Source: Membranipora membranacea
Taxonomy: Eukaryota > Bryozoa > Gymnolaemata > Cheilostomatida > Membraniporidae
Length of the DNA: 64,000 nt
Direction: 5' to 3'
Assembly (NCBI GenBank): GCA_914767715.1
Contig: OU612069.1
Location: forward strand, 14,443,387-14,507,386
In this document: positions 35,898-45,978 of the stretch, one piece after another
Numbering within the stretch: position 1 is the stretch's first letter
How the letters are laid out: each line of letters begins with the position of its first letter
Program-made: the position numbers and the translations under genes
Notes under the pieces: model-generated
The model's input: only the letters and a program-made list of their open reading frames with translations
Database searches by the model: none
Told to the model about the DNA's origin: nothing

Positions 35898-35987
35898 CTG
35901 TTTAAAGCAGAAAGTTTCCAGCTGTTTTGTATAACATTTTATTTTAGCTGATTTGATCAGATCGATTAATTCACACCTCTGTATCAT
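35898..35987 (-). CDS. SLX4: SLX4 exon: SLX1-binding domain, second helix pair
   Basis: Ninety nt (30 codons), phase 0 at both ends, bounded by TATTTACAG and AAACAG/GTTAGT. It encodes RCELIDLIKSAKIKC and KQLETFCFKQ. This is the family pattern in which an L-x-x-L helix, a short (G/K)-(I/L)-(K/R) turn and an L-x-x-F-(L/C)-D/x-x-Q helix follow the Tyr-containing helix. The residues after FKQ, usually CITFT-like, should be in a last exon that I cannot place. Confidence 0.75.
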
Positions 35988-38900
35988 CTGTAAATAAGTC
36001 CAATTATAGTCACAGTTTAAGCGTATATAGGAGACCTCTGCCATATCAGGTAACAGGACCATATGCTTTGATCTCTTGATAAAACTGACATGATATTGGG
36101 GAAAGGAGAAGCTACCATGCTGGAACTGATGGTTCATATTTGAAACTTTTGTAATCAAAGCAGATATGGAAAGGTTATTCAGACAATCTGGAATGACGGT
36201 TATACACTAGCGCTGGACTATGTAAGCTTCAATAAACAATATACATGTATACTGTGTGGTAATTGTGGAATAAAAAGTGGTATACGACTATGACCATGAT
36301 TATCATGTTTGCTTTTTGATGTAATCAACGAAATGGTTAGGCAGGCTCCTGGTGCCGCAAGAGTCATGCTAGTCCAAGTCCAATTGAGGGCATTTTTGAT
36401 TGTTTTTTCCTGCCCCCAGCACTATCAGGTGATCAAATCCCTTTCAATGTCAGGCTAATGGTTCCAAAGAAGGATCACAAAAGTTGAGCGAAATTTAACC
36501 AGATAGTTTAAATTTTGCTTATTTTTTGAGTTGCCTCCCCTGACTAAAAGGCTGTAGAAACTTTAAATCAAAGCGAGTCAACATCAATATTCTTTGGCGA
36601 GCCAACCTAGTGTTAAAAACAAGAAGATATAACTACCTGATAAGTGAGCATTCTGTTATAGAGCTCCTTGTGACCTTGAACTAGCTGTCTCAACATCAAC
36701 TCAAGGTCATCAGGAGTTATCAGTTCACTGGTATCAGTGTCCAAATCCGAAGAACTAAAATTTAGAAAATGTAGAATCAAATGATTTGCTAACACGCTAG
36801 GATTCGGGGTCTCTCACTATTTGAATGGGAAGGTGGATTTATAGGGTTAGGGGTTGGATTCTGTTTTATCAGTAAGCAAATTTCAGATAAAAATCCCTGT
36901 ACCTTACCATCCACGTCGTCAATAGATAGAAATTGTGTGATCTGAAACATTACAAGATACAACACCAACAGATAATATTTAGTTCCCAGGCAAAAATAAT
37001 GAAATATAGAGGCTGTTTTTCTATAGTTAAGGGAAAACCAGTCCACGGGATTCTGATGCCAAGAAAGCCAACAAAGTAAAATGTGTCACCTTCACGCCTC
37101 TTGACAAGACAACCCTAAGATCTAACCAGCTTTGAATTATCAATACCATGCCATATGTATGGAGATGGAGTAAAATCTGAGTTGACTGCAGTTCAGGTCA
37201 CTGCGATAGTGTAAGAGCTGCTATGGTTTGAGGGGAATATAGGCCAATTGGATCGAACAGTCTATTCCATATCGAGATGATTAATAATAGTTACATTCAT
37301 ATGTGATTGGGCAATATTTTTGTTAGCATTACATAATGAATTATTTTCTACAAAAAGTTGACAATGAACCTAATCCTTAAACTTTTAAATGAAACCAAAA
37401 GATGATCTTTTTCATAACAATTTTTGCACACTAACGTAAACAGGCTTCGGAAAATAACCAATGCTAGTCATTCCACTCCGAATACCCATATATAACAGAC
37501 ACAGATACAACATTTATCTTACCTTGTGTCCTCTTCATCAGGTCCTTGAGTTTGTAGCTCTTCTACATTAGCAGTTGAGATGACATCACTTCCTGTTGAC
37601 AAAATGTCATCTTCATCGCTCGTCGACTTCGTCCAGTAAAATCTGTCTATCTCTGTGTCGGCGTGGCCTTCTGACCTGACGACAGCGTGACCTTCTGACC
37701 CTCCGGCAGCTTTAGGTTGATCTGATACAGCAGTACTCTGATAAAGGGAAATATACAGGTAAAGGTATCTTTAGAAACCAAAGGCGTTACAGCATTGAAG
37801 GAGTGAGAAAAAAGTGATTTGATACATGGTCACTTAAGCTTGCTACAATTATTTTTGCAGGAATGCCCTTTGATCTGCGGGCTGAAGTGAAGAGGTGCAT
37901 ACATAACAATAATGCCTCAATCTTAAATCAGTTCTCCCATCAAATGGATTCAATGGATATAAACTGATCGCTCCATGGTCTTTTCAAGTGACATGTCCTG
38001 TAGTAAGAATTATCACAGTACAAGTATCGTCATTTGATACTAGAAGGATAAGGAAATGTGTATTGAAATTAAAATGTTGAGCACTCTCTGAGTTTTACAG
38101 GAACTCATTGCGATGTTAGCAGTAATTCAAAGTTGGCAGCTTACTGTGATTGTGTGAGACATGGGTGTTACTCGAGCCACCCACCTTGTCTCAGATCGAG
38201 CTGATGTAGAACTACTGCCCATCTGTGTGACACGAGGCACAGATTCAACATTCCGTCCTACTTTGCTTGCCCCTTTCTCAGCTGCTGTTTCAGCACCTCT
38301 TTTGGCTGAGGAGGCAGACTTGGAAGCTTTCTTATTTTTCTCAGACAGACTGGATTTTGGTTGAGTGGTAGGGCCACTAGTTGAAGGTGCAGGTGGACTT
38401 GAAGGGCGACTTGTTGCGGTGCAGGTTTACTGGGTGTTGGTAGGACAGTTCACTCCGCGGAGGTGTCGGTCTCATATACATGTGTCTCCTTATAGACCTG
38501 TGTGAGAGCTGCCACCATTCTCTTCCTGGACATTTTATCTCTCAATCCAAAACCTCTCAACTTTTTCTGAAATTGTCAATTTTGGTATATTCAAGCACAT
38601 GGATAAGGCAATCTTACGGTACATCATAAATAATCATTTCACTAGACATTTTCTAGACTTGGTTTTGACCCCTCCGACATAACTACAGGTAGACGAAAAG
38701 CTCTGCCCTAATAACAGCTATGTGTGGTGACAAATACTAGGCAATGGGTTGTCTTTTACCTGATTTATTGTTGGATTTGCCCTTACCCCTAGCGGAACGT
38801 TAAAAAAAAAAAATTATTTCTTTTATTGGCATTTTATTTTATTGGCGGTTAGCTCATTGGCTGGCAAAGTGGGTTAAACAAGATAAAACAACTCACCTTT

Positions 38901-41900
38901 AATAACTCATCACCCATACCCTCATAGTGAGGGATGGGAGTGAAGGGACTGGGTGTGAAAGCCTTGTGTGTGCCTCTCATTTGAACACCACTGCACTGAG
39001 CAGGTGTCGACTGTACTATTGCCTCAGTGCCATCTGGAAGAGCTGAAGGGGTGGGGGTGAACACGTCCCAGTCATCATCTAAGCCGTCCCATTGCTCAGC
39101 TTTGGTATCTTGGTGTCCTGTACAAGGAAGAAAAATTTATTTTGATAGATTAATATCATAGGTATTTCTTTGCAAGCGTATATTTGTTATTGCATTCCCT
39201 TACAACACTCAATAAATAGGAACTAACAGTGCTGAAAACATCGAAATAGACATTCATCGAATTTAAATGATTCCTTTCCGTGAATTACTAAAATAGTCAG
39301 GCAGACAGACAGTTAATCATTTTGATTTGCTTTTGCCTTTACCTTTTTTTATGCTACACTTTTTGCACCTAAAAAAATCAACAACCTGTAAGCAATACAT
39401 CAGTCTCACCTTCCTGAACCTCTTCAGTAGAGGACTGAACAGGTGGTAACAAATCCACAGTCGGCTCTTGAGCGGGCTTCACTGTAACTTTGTCTACTGA
39501 TGAAAGAGGATTGACCGTAAGTAAGGTAAGCTCAGAGTCACTGTTTGTCAGATCCATTTCTGCATCTATCATATCAAGGAAGTCCATGTGAAAACATGAA
39601 ATAAGAATGGACAACATCACATTACCCACTGACAAGATGATATAGTTTTGTTTTTCTCGGAGGTTATCGCCAAATCATTGTCGAGAACTCTCGGAGTGTA
39701 TTATTTCGGATTCCCTTGTCCAGCTAGGGTGAATGGCCCACAACAGCCAAGTGTAGGCATTTAATCCCTGGTGAGAAAAGAAACCCAGCAGCTCACTTAC
39801 CATGACCCTGACATTGAAGGATGCTGTCAATGTGTGCAATGCTTGATGTCAAACACTATTTACCACAATATGGCAGCGTGTTGATATGTTGTAACAGTTG
39901 AGAATTAGATACATAATAGCTCAAAATTCAAACATTTGGGTGGTGTAATTTCAATCCTCTAGCTAATGATTACAATAATCAGAGCTGATGAGTTTTAATA
40001 TATTATATTAAAACTCATCAGCTCTGATTATTGTAATCATTAGCTCGAGGATTGAAATTACACCATCCGAATGTTTGAATTTTGAGTCCTAGCCGCTTTA
40101 CTTAGCCTAGCAAAGTCTAGCATTTCTCTTCTTCAATTGGCTACAAGTTCAGAATCTACTATAGCTGACCCTTGTAAAAATTTTTGCAAGCAGCTTGCCT
40201 GAGTATTAGAAGGTTGCTACTGGGACGTCAATCAATGCATAACCAAAAAGCTGCCAGATTTATAGCTTCATTCAGATCCTGACACAAAGTTCTATACTGA
40301 TGGCATATCTGCAAAAATAGCCACACTATGTATTTTACAACTGATCTATTAATTCATATGGATGGTGAAACTCACCAGGTATAACAGTAGTTTGTCCCGC
40401 TGATATATCATCATCGTTACCCTCATGGTTAAGAGTGCTCAAGCTCAAATTATCTCCTCCTGTATCTACCTCTGCAGGCTCATTATTATCTCTTGGCTGT
40501 CACAAATAAAGGTACATTAACACAGCAGATTTTTCTGACAGGTTTTTTTTCAGGTCATACATCATTATAATTTTATACATATTATTATATATGCTATCAT
40601 AGAGAGCAACGAAAAAGCAGAGTGTTGAAACATTGTCAGATAGCGCTGATCTTTGGTGGTTCGCAATGATAGCTTAGATATAAAAAAATCATACCTAGTA
40701 ATCCGGCCAAATATCTGTCAGAAAAGCCGGCAGTATGAATGTACCTTAAACCACTGCTGCCACGCAGGCAAATGTGTACTTTTTGAATTATAATATTATG
40801 ACGCTGTAACCTCAGCGTTGGCACCTAATGGGCAAACAATTTTCACAAACTGATCGTCAAAATCAGGATATGAAATTAATTATCCTCTAAGTAGTGACCA
40901 GCTTACTAGTGAACACTTTTGACGTCATCACCAGTGCATTTATTTCATACCCTGATTTTGAAAATAAGTTTGTGCAAATTATTTGCCCGTTAGGGGATAA
41001 TTCTGAGATTAAAGCCTCAATTAGTTATCTTGGAGCTCTACTGAATCAATGAGCACAAATTTGCCTGAGTGGCAGCGATAGTTTAGGCATCATCTCAAAA
41101 ACTGCCGATTAACTTTAGTTGTATTGGTTTTGTAGAATAATTCCATTCAACCTCTCAATTTACCCGCTGCACTCACCATCTGGAGATGTTGGAAGCTTTT
41201 TCTCAGTCACAAGGCTAATAACATTAGAACCCCTCTCCTGGTCTAAAGTTAATCCAAGAGGATCCGCTCCTATTGATAAGTTATGAAGGTCACCACTACC
41301 AGGCTGTGCTTTTCCTTTCTTCCCAGGAGTTGTAGCAGAGGGTGACTTGACAGAAGCTGCAGGTGGCCTCTTTGGACTACCAGCAGACTGACGTGTCGCA
41401 TTTATATCATAGGCTGTCAATTCAAAAGTATCATCAATTGAGAAGGAAGATGTCCATGGTGTCTGACGAACAAGCTGTTCTGCTTGCGTTTCAGTTTCAT
41501 TGCTTGGTTTTTCTGGGTTATCAGTTGTTCTATTAGTATCTACATTAAGGCTTAGTACATCACTGATAGTTATAGAATCAGACTCCTGGTCCACTATGTC
41601 CCTGTCAAGATCTCCTTCTTTGACTGCAAGATCTGAAGAGATCGGTGCATCATCTCCTCCAGTAGCAATTTTACCATCTACTGTGTGACCATCTTGTGGA
41701 GTAAAATCTAGATCATCATGGGGTTGACCTGCAACATCAGGCTCTTTATCCGCAGGTGATGGCGAGGGTGCCTCAGGCTTCTCATCTGTTTTACTGGGTC
41801 CTCTATCTCTGTAGGATGATGGTATCTTTTGAGGCACACCGATAACCATTTGGTCCTTGTGTGATTGGCAATCAGTGGCAGGTTGTTTGCTAGTCTCAAT

Positions 41901-44900
41901 TCCATACAGTTGTTGATTATGAGGAGAACACATACTCCCGCAGAGGTCTTGGACAGCTGCTGGTGTGACCATATTGATCATCTTCTCCATATTCTTTAGC
42001 TGATTACTAGCGGAGGCCATGCTGAGTGAGGCATTCATACCAAACACAGGCGCTGAAATGTCTAAAGCGAAATGGTTTGAAGTATTCACATTAGCCTGAG
42101 ACTCGATATTTCTACACATCATACCAACTGCATCCGAGGAGCGCATGGTGGGTGGCATGAAACTGAACAGTGATTTAGGATGTGTGGGATGACTGGGCAT
42201 ATGCTGCAATGTAGGCTGGGTACCTCGTGCGACCTTGGGGCTAGGTGATGTTGACAGGGTAGTACCCTTGTCTACTGATTGGCCTGCTGGCGATAGCGCA
42301 GATTTCCGGGGCTGCCCTCTACCTCGTTCAGTGCCTCGACCACGAGGTCTACCTCTCCTAGTTACGGAACCATAGCTGTGTCCGGTGAGGCTGTTATCGG
42401 TAAACTTGTGGATATTATAGTCAATTTCCTTTCCTTGTGCATTGACAGGCAGTTTATTCCCTTTCAGCCAAGTTGTATTGTTACAAGGGTAACATTGTAC
42501 AGCAGCGCCTACTGTTGGTTCCTCTGCTGAAGTGCTGCAATTGGCTGCACAAGGAATCGGGTCAAGAGTTAGTTCAACTTTCACTTCTTTAAGTGTCACA
42601 TTCGCATTATCTGCTGTTGCTGTTGGGCGGTGTTTCCTGGGTCTACCTCGGCGGCGGCGGTCCTCTTTGGGAGAAGGCGAGCAATCTGGTATTATAGATG
42701 AGATATTGTCGGCGCCGATGAGGTTTCTGGTTCTTGTGATATTCTGCAGTTCAGAAGCTATTGATTGGATGTTTTTATTTCTGTTGGGTCCTGAGGCTTT
42801 TTGCGTGGTCTTCCTCTCTTTCTCCTCATCAGTGATGAGTTCGAATGGAGTGTCAGCTTCGTAAGCAAACTTGGTCTATCTGTGACGGAGCTACTACTGC
42901 TCTCATGAGAGTTATTCCTCGTTTCTCTGCCCTGGAGAATCTTTGCCCTGGCATTTCCTTTTGACTTTCTGGTCTCCAAAGGAGTTGAGGTCATCTGTAA
43001 AATAATCCAAAAAGGTTGAGGATAAATTCAGAAAATATTTTCGATCTCCAACTGCCTGCCTCAATCAAAATATCTGGAAATAAAACAAGAATTGCGAATG
43101 AGCTCCAAACATTGGAATGGTATTCTGATCGATAACGGAGACCATGACTCACTATAAACTTATTCCTGTCGAGTTTCTCTGTGATGACTTTGGCCTTGAG
43201 ACCAGGATTTGGGTTTTGTTGAGTTGAAGTATCATGTCTGTCTCTCGAATATGGAGGAGACCTTAGATTCCTGACATTTGTCGTGTCTCTCTGACCTGAA
43301 TCGCCAGAGGCATCATGGATGAACCTAAAGCGTATAGATACACATGAGTATGAGACATGACAAATTGCGCATCGAGCCATTAATCAAAAAATGATATTCA
43401 ACTCTTAACTATCCCATCTGTGTGAAAACCAGTCATTGACATGACATTTTTATATACATGGTAGTCTGAAGAATTTAATATACAATCCATCCTCCCCCCC
43501 CCCCCCCTCAGAGCCAAACCTCCAAAACTCTAGTGAACAATAAGCGCTTACCTATGGATAGAGCTAGCTATAGTCTGTAACTTGAGTTGGTATACTGTTT
43601 AGTACTGAGCCGTCTCCATTGTATAGATACTTGAGCCAGGCTGAGACATGACCATACGCCAGTTCTGACAAGTCAATCATATCCTCACTCAATAATCGCT
43701 ACCAACAAAAACGTCAACAATAAGTTTGTGAATTTGTGGTACTTCAGATATAACATCCTCTCTCATGTAACATAACATTGAAGTGACACAAATAAAATTG
43801 TAATATATTTATCACTACAAAAAAAATTAAACGATAAGTAGTTTGTTTATCAGAAGAATTAAGTTTAACATACAACCTCAGCTGTAATGTAAGCTCTTAT
43901 GTGGAATTAACCAGACAAAAGTGAGCTGTAAGCTCATCTAGCGTGTATTCCTGGTCTAGCCTGAGATGAACACCCACAGTGCACACACAAACCTGATGTA
44001 GTTGTGGATAACTTGAAGCTAGCACTACTTTGTGTATGGGTATATCACAATTGTTACTCTTGATAACAGCGTCTGAGAAATCACGGTTTGTAAGTAACCG
44101 ACACATGTAATCACCGGAGCCCAGAAATCTCTGTAACCAAGCGAGTAACAGTACACCAGGCGTGACAAAATACAAGGATAATTTATGAGCTTATAAGATT
44201 TGGATAAACGTAAGAAATATTCAATGCTGGAAAGATTTTTTATGGCGTATAACTTTCAGGATACTTTATACAAGTGTTAGGCCATCCAACATTCACAAGG
44301 AACTTAACCAGCTCGCATGCTGAGAAATTTTGATACAGCCACCAAATAGGTTACATAGACCCTAGAGGAGCGAAGAATTGGTAGGAGGAAATGATCATCA
44401 TTTTGTACAGGCCTGAAAAGTCGAATGCATGGCTGGCTTAAACTCAAACCTTTACCAGCTAAATTTGTGCTAGCCAACAATAAGTCTCCCAAACTAGCTA
44501 AAAATAAGTCTCTCAAACTAACTAATAATAGGTCTCCCAAACTAGCCCAACAAATGATGGGGCAGTTGAGGATTATCAAGGTATGTCATGAAATATGAAA
44601 CCACTATGAGTTTTTCTTACCAGAGCTTTCTCTCTGTCAGTACAATCTATGCTTGATGTGTCATCTAACGGTCTAATAGTGCTCTGGTCAGCCTTAATTC
44701 TTGTTTGCTCAATAGTAGGGGACGCTCTGACACACCCCGTCTTGTTAGCTTCTGGAAACATCTGAGTACTGGTCACAGATGACGCTCCAGTCATGATTGT
44801 TCTGTTAGCCTGTGTTCTCTTAGCTGAATGATCGGGTGTCTCGGGTACCACAACTTCAGGATCATCACCTGACTGATGCCCCAAGTCTGTGAATATAAAC

Positions 44901-45978
44901 CAAACCAAAAATGAGAATGAATATAAGCTAAGGTGCAGCCACTAAAGGTTGGGCGTAGCTAAATGTTAGATATATCCTCGTTTTAATAGCTAAGGTTTCA
45001 TGAAGCTATGAGGATGCATAATTGTAAGCTAGCAAGAATTTAACTAATTTTAGCCTGAAACTTTACCTAAGGAGAATACATTACTCTTCTCTGCAATCAT
45101 GACTTTCTGCGGGGGCATGAGGCCTGTTGGTGAAATTTTGTTGTTAAAATCACAAGATTTAATCACAGGCCACAGACCGAATGATGGGGGAACGTGTGTT
45201 TGAGAGCTGGGCCTCAATGCCTGCACCAATTTGCTTTCAATTTGTAGGCAGGTAGGAGCAGACCTGGGGGTCCAACAATCCCTATAGTAGTCAGAGGAGC
45301 TCAGTGGGTTTCGGACTCATGACCTTCAACACTTGCAGGCTGAAGTCTAGCGTTCTAGCCAACTGGGCCACATCTTACCTACTCATATCCATCCGTGTAC
45401 ATTATCACTTGATGTGTATATATTTGGACGATAAACTATGAGTCAAACTTAACAAGTGAACTAACTCTGATGAGTCTTATAAGACACATATAAACTGCTT
45501 TCAAATCAAAATACTGATGAATTAGAGATGGTCTGCTAACTCACGTCCATTTATAGTCTCGATACCCTGTGATACCGTGTGAAAAACCATGATGTTACTT
45601 GGTTTTTTTTGTCTCGATATCAGTATGGGTCTACGGACTGGATCCTGATGGGGCACAGGAGCATTTGAGGTCGGATGCTCTTCCTGACACCACCGTGCCA
45701 CGCTGGGAATCGAACACGGGACCTCTCGATTGAAAGACCCATGCCTTACCCATTGCGCCACGGCCGAGAAGGTCTGCTAACTCTGCACATTAATTTCACT
45801 AACCGTTCATACTTATACCGAGGATTTTTAGCTCTGTGGAGGATTGAGACGTCCCTTTTGGCCTTCCTGATTTCCTTTCATAAATCTGAGTACCCGATAT
45901 GTTGACTGAATTTATAGCTTGAGTACTTATAGAAGTGTTCCCTGACCTTCTGGACGCAGAGGAGCGCATAGTGGTGAG
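35898..45978 (-). CDS. SLX4: SLX4 homologue (structure-specific endonuclease scaffold), gene span
   Basis: SLX4 is a nuclear scaffold that binds and activates SLX1 and, in animals, also recruits MUS81-EME1 and XPF-ERCC1 to resolve branched DNA. Proposed coding exons, 5' to 3' on the minus strand: 45,819-45,978 (ATG at 45,969), 45,067-45,090, 44,621-44,886, 43,993-44,130, 43,552-43,698, 43,153-43,324, 41,177-42,994, 40,376-40,489, 39,410-39,565, 38,897-39,117, 38,145-38,566, 37,523-37,737, 36,637-36,754 and 35,898-35,987. This is about 1,350 codons; human SLX4 has about 1,830. BTB, SAP and the SLX1-binding domain occur in the family's order. Three exon lengths do not fit the splice phases (see findings). 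The last exon is not found. Confidence 0.8.
36637..36754 (-). CDS. SLX4: SLX4 exon: start of the C-terminal SLX1-binding domain
   Basis: The acceptor AAATTTTAG and the donor TATCAG/GTAGTT bound 118 nt, in phase with the exon at 37,523. The sequence ends LMLRQLVQGHKELYNRMLTY, which matches the conserved SLX4 pattern of a helix followed by LH/Y-x(2)-(I/V/M)-L-x-Y. The preceding residues are acidic and Ser-rich (SSSDLDTDTSELITPDDLE). Confidence 0.8.
37523..37737 (-). CDS. SLX4: SLX4 exon: acidic linker
   Basis: Acceptor CCCTTTATCAG and donor ACAAG/GTAAGAT; 215 nt, phase 0 in and phase 2 out, fitting both neighbours. It encodes a repeated GGSEGHAVVRSEGHAD stretch, then IDRFYWTKSTSDEDDILST and an acidic end. 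No domain is recognised; it is a linker between SAP and the C-terminal domain. Confidence 0.65.
38145..38566 (-). CDS. SLX4: SLX4 exon: second half of SAP plus Ser/Ala/Lys linker, with a frame break
   Basis: It opens KKLRGFGLRDKMSRKRMVAA then LTQVYKETH, the diagnostic SLX4 SAP helix-turn-helix (family form: LKKEL-x-RFGVR-x-LPKRQMVLKL-x-EI). After 43 codons the frame meets TGA. An open frame resumes in another phase as SPPAPSTSGPTTQPKSSL through to the donor ATCACA/GTAAGC. Exon length 422 is not a multiple of three although both borders are phase 0. A 44-nt GT..AG segment (38,410-38,453) would repair the frame if it were a tiny intron; it lacks a pyrimidine tract. Confidence 0.7.
38897..39117 (-). 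CDS. SLX4: SLX4 exon: MUS81/SAP region, first part
   Basis: Bounded by TTCCTTGTACAG and TTAAAG/GTGAGT; 221 nt, phase 1 in and 0 out. It encodes WDGLDDDWDVFTPTPSALPD and, at the end, TPSPFTPIPHYEGMGDELLK. The TP-x-P-x-Y-x(2)-M-x-(T/D)-x-(V/L)-L-K motif is the entry to the SAP domain in animal SLX4 and lies next to the segment known to bind MUS81. Confidence 0.8.
39410..39565 (-). CDS. SLX4: SLX4 exon: acidic linker
   Basis: 156 nt, phase 1 at both ends, donor CAGGAAG/GTGAGA. It encodes AEMDLTNSDSELTLLTVNPL and a Glu-rich end (SSTEEVQEG). Disordered and acidic; no recognised domain. The acceptor (ATGATAG) is weak, so the start may differ. Confidence 0.55.
39920..40086. mobile_element. Palindromic MITE in an SLX4 intron
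   Basis: The arms of about 80 bp are near-perfect complements, running from CTCAAAATTCAAACATTTGG to the matching CGAATGTTTGAATTTTGAG. They meet at an AT-only centre (TAATATATTATATTA). There is no coding content. In an RNA it would form one very long hairpin. Confidence 0.85.
40376..40489 (-). CDS. SLX4: SLX4 exon: short acidic linker
   Basis: The donor ATACCTG/GTGAGT is good. The frame encodes NNEPAEVDTGGDNLSLSTLN and GNDDDISAGQTTVIPG. Phase with the preceding exon requires the acceptor AAGAG; the better-looking acceptor GTGACAG seven nt upstream gives phase 0, which does not match. This start is therefore uncertain. Confidence 0.5.
41177..42994 (-). CDS. SLX4: SLX4 large central exon with three AT-hook sites and a frame switch
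   Basis: The exon starts after ATTTTACAG and ends CAGATG/GTGAGT. It encodes Ser/Thr/Lys-rich disordered sequence with RRKRGRPRKKPQDP (AT-hook, near 42,800), RRRRGRPRKHRP (near 42,655) and RRGRPRGRGTERGRGQPRKS (near 42,340). A long acidic tail follows, then DLHNLSIGADPLGLTLD. The first AT-hook frame ends at TAG (42,758-42,760). The following frame is open from before that point, so the reading frame must shift by one near an AAATAAAAAC stretch at about 42,765-42,790. The exon length (1,818) is also one off for its splice phases. Confidence 0.7.
43153..43324 (-). CDS. SLX4: SLX4 exon after the BTB domain
   Basis: 172 nt, acceptor TACGCTTTAG, donor TTTATA/GTGAGT, phase 2 in and 0 out. It encodes FIHDASGDSGQRDTTNVRNL, a Ser/Arg/Asp-rich middle and KAKVITEKLDRNKFI. 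The first residues continue the last BTB helix; the rest is a disordered linker. Confidence 0.65.
43494..43507. repeat. 14-nt poly-C tract in an SLX4 intron
   Basis: C run directly 3' (in gene terms) of the second BTB exon donor. Confidence 0.85.
43552..43698 (-). CDS. SLX4: SLX4 BTB domain, second half, with a frame switch
   Basis: It starts at a TTGGTAG acceptor as RLLSEDMIDLSELAYGHVSA then WLKYLYNGDGS, the BTB segment around the W/F-L-x-YLYT motif. A stop (TAG) follows in that frame. A different frame then reads VYQLKLQTIASSIHR up to the strong donor CCATAG/GTAAGC and joins the next exon in phase. That text fits the following BTB helices (QL-x-x-IA). The switch lies near 43,593-43,607. 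The exon length is 147, while 146 or 149 is needed by the phases. Confidence 0.7.
43993..44130 (-). CDS. SLX4: SLX4 BTB domain, first half
   Basis: 138 nt, phase 0 at both ends, acceptor TTGGTTACAG, donor CATCAG/GTTTGT. It encodes MCRLLTNRDFSDAVI and FSDAVIKSNNCDIPIHKVVL followed by ASSYPQLHQ. The F-x-D-(V/A) strand and the H-(K)-x-(V)-L-x-(A)-S helix are the core BTB/POZ signature. In animal SLX4 the BTB domain drives dimerisation. Confidence 0.8.
44480..44550. repeat. Short tandem repeat in an SLX4 intron
   Basis: AATAAGTCTCCCAAACTAGC and two variants (TAAGTCTCTCAAACTAAC and TAGGTCTCCCAAACTAGC) lie in tandem with a period near 29 bp. The minus-strand open frame here is only the repeat. Confidence 0.7.
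44621..44886 (-). CDS. SLX4: SLX4 N-terminal linker exon
   Basis: 266 nt, phase 1 in and 0 out, between TATATTCACAG and GCTCTG/GTAAGA. It encodes DLGHQSGDDPEVVVPETPD, then Thr/Ser/Gln-rich sequence and SSIDCTDREKAL just before the BTB domain. Disordered; no nuclease-binding motif that I can name with certainty. Confidence 0.65.
45067..45090 (-). CDS. SLX4: Putative 24-nt SLX4 microexon
   Basis: Bounded by ATGATTGCAG and CTCCTTAG/GTAAAG, phase 1 at both ends, encoding roughly EKSNVFSL. It fits between its neighbours in phase. A longer version starting at the upstream CCCCGCAG would introduce a stop. Confidence 0.4.
   Translation of the reverse strand, partial: RRVMYSP
45205..45385 (-). mobile_element. 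tRNA-related SINE (family S, copy 4)
   Basis: A diverged copy in an SLX4 intron with a degenerate A box (TGTGGCCCAGTTGGCTAGAA) and B box (GGTCATGAGTCCGAAACC), plus the shared body around ACCTGGGGGTCC. Confidence 0.6.
45690..45768 (-). mobile_element. tRNA-derived SINE head, second family
   Basis: The minus strand reads GCCGTGGCGCAATGGGTAAG (A box) and GTGTTCGATTCCCAGCGTGG (B box). It differs from family S. The downstream minus-strand sequence (to about 45,600) is probably its body. Confidence 0.6.
45819..45978 (-). CDS. SLX4: SLX4 first coding exon (or continuation from the upstream exons), AT-hook
   Basis: From ATG (45,967-45,969) it encodes MRSSASRRSGNTSISTQAIN and an AT-hook ERKSGRPKGTSQ, ending CCTCG/GTATAAG in phase 1. 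A TTCTGTAG acceptor nine nt upstream of the ATG keeps the frame open, so the exon could also be internal and join the exon at 46,282-46,365 in phase 0. Both readings are possible. Confidence 0.6.

Noticed and set aside
36915-36950. Short exon-like stretch (ITQFLSIDDVDG) with good acceptor and GTAAGG donor
   Set aside because: Neither possible frame fits the phases of the SLX4 exons on both sides, whereas skipping it joins 37,523 to 36,754 exactly in phase. It could be an alternative or poison exon.
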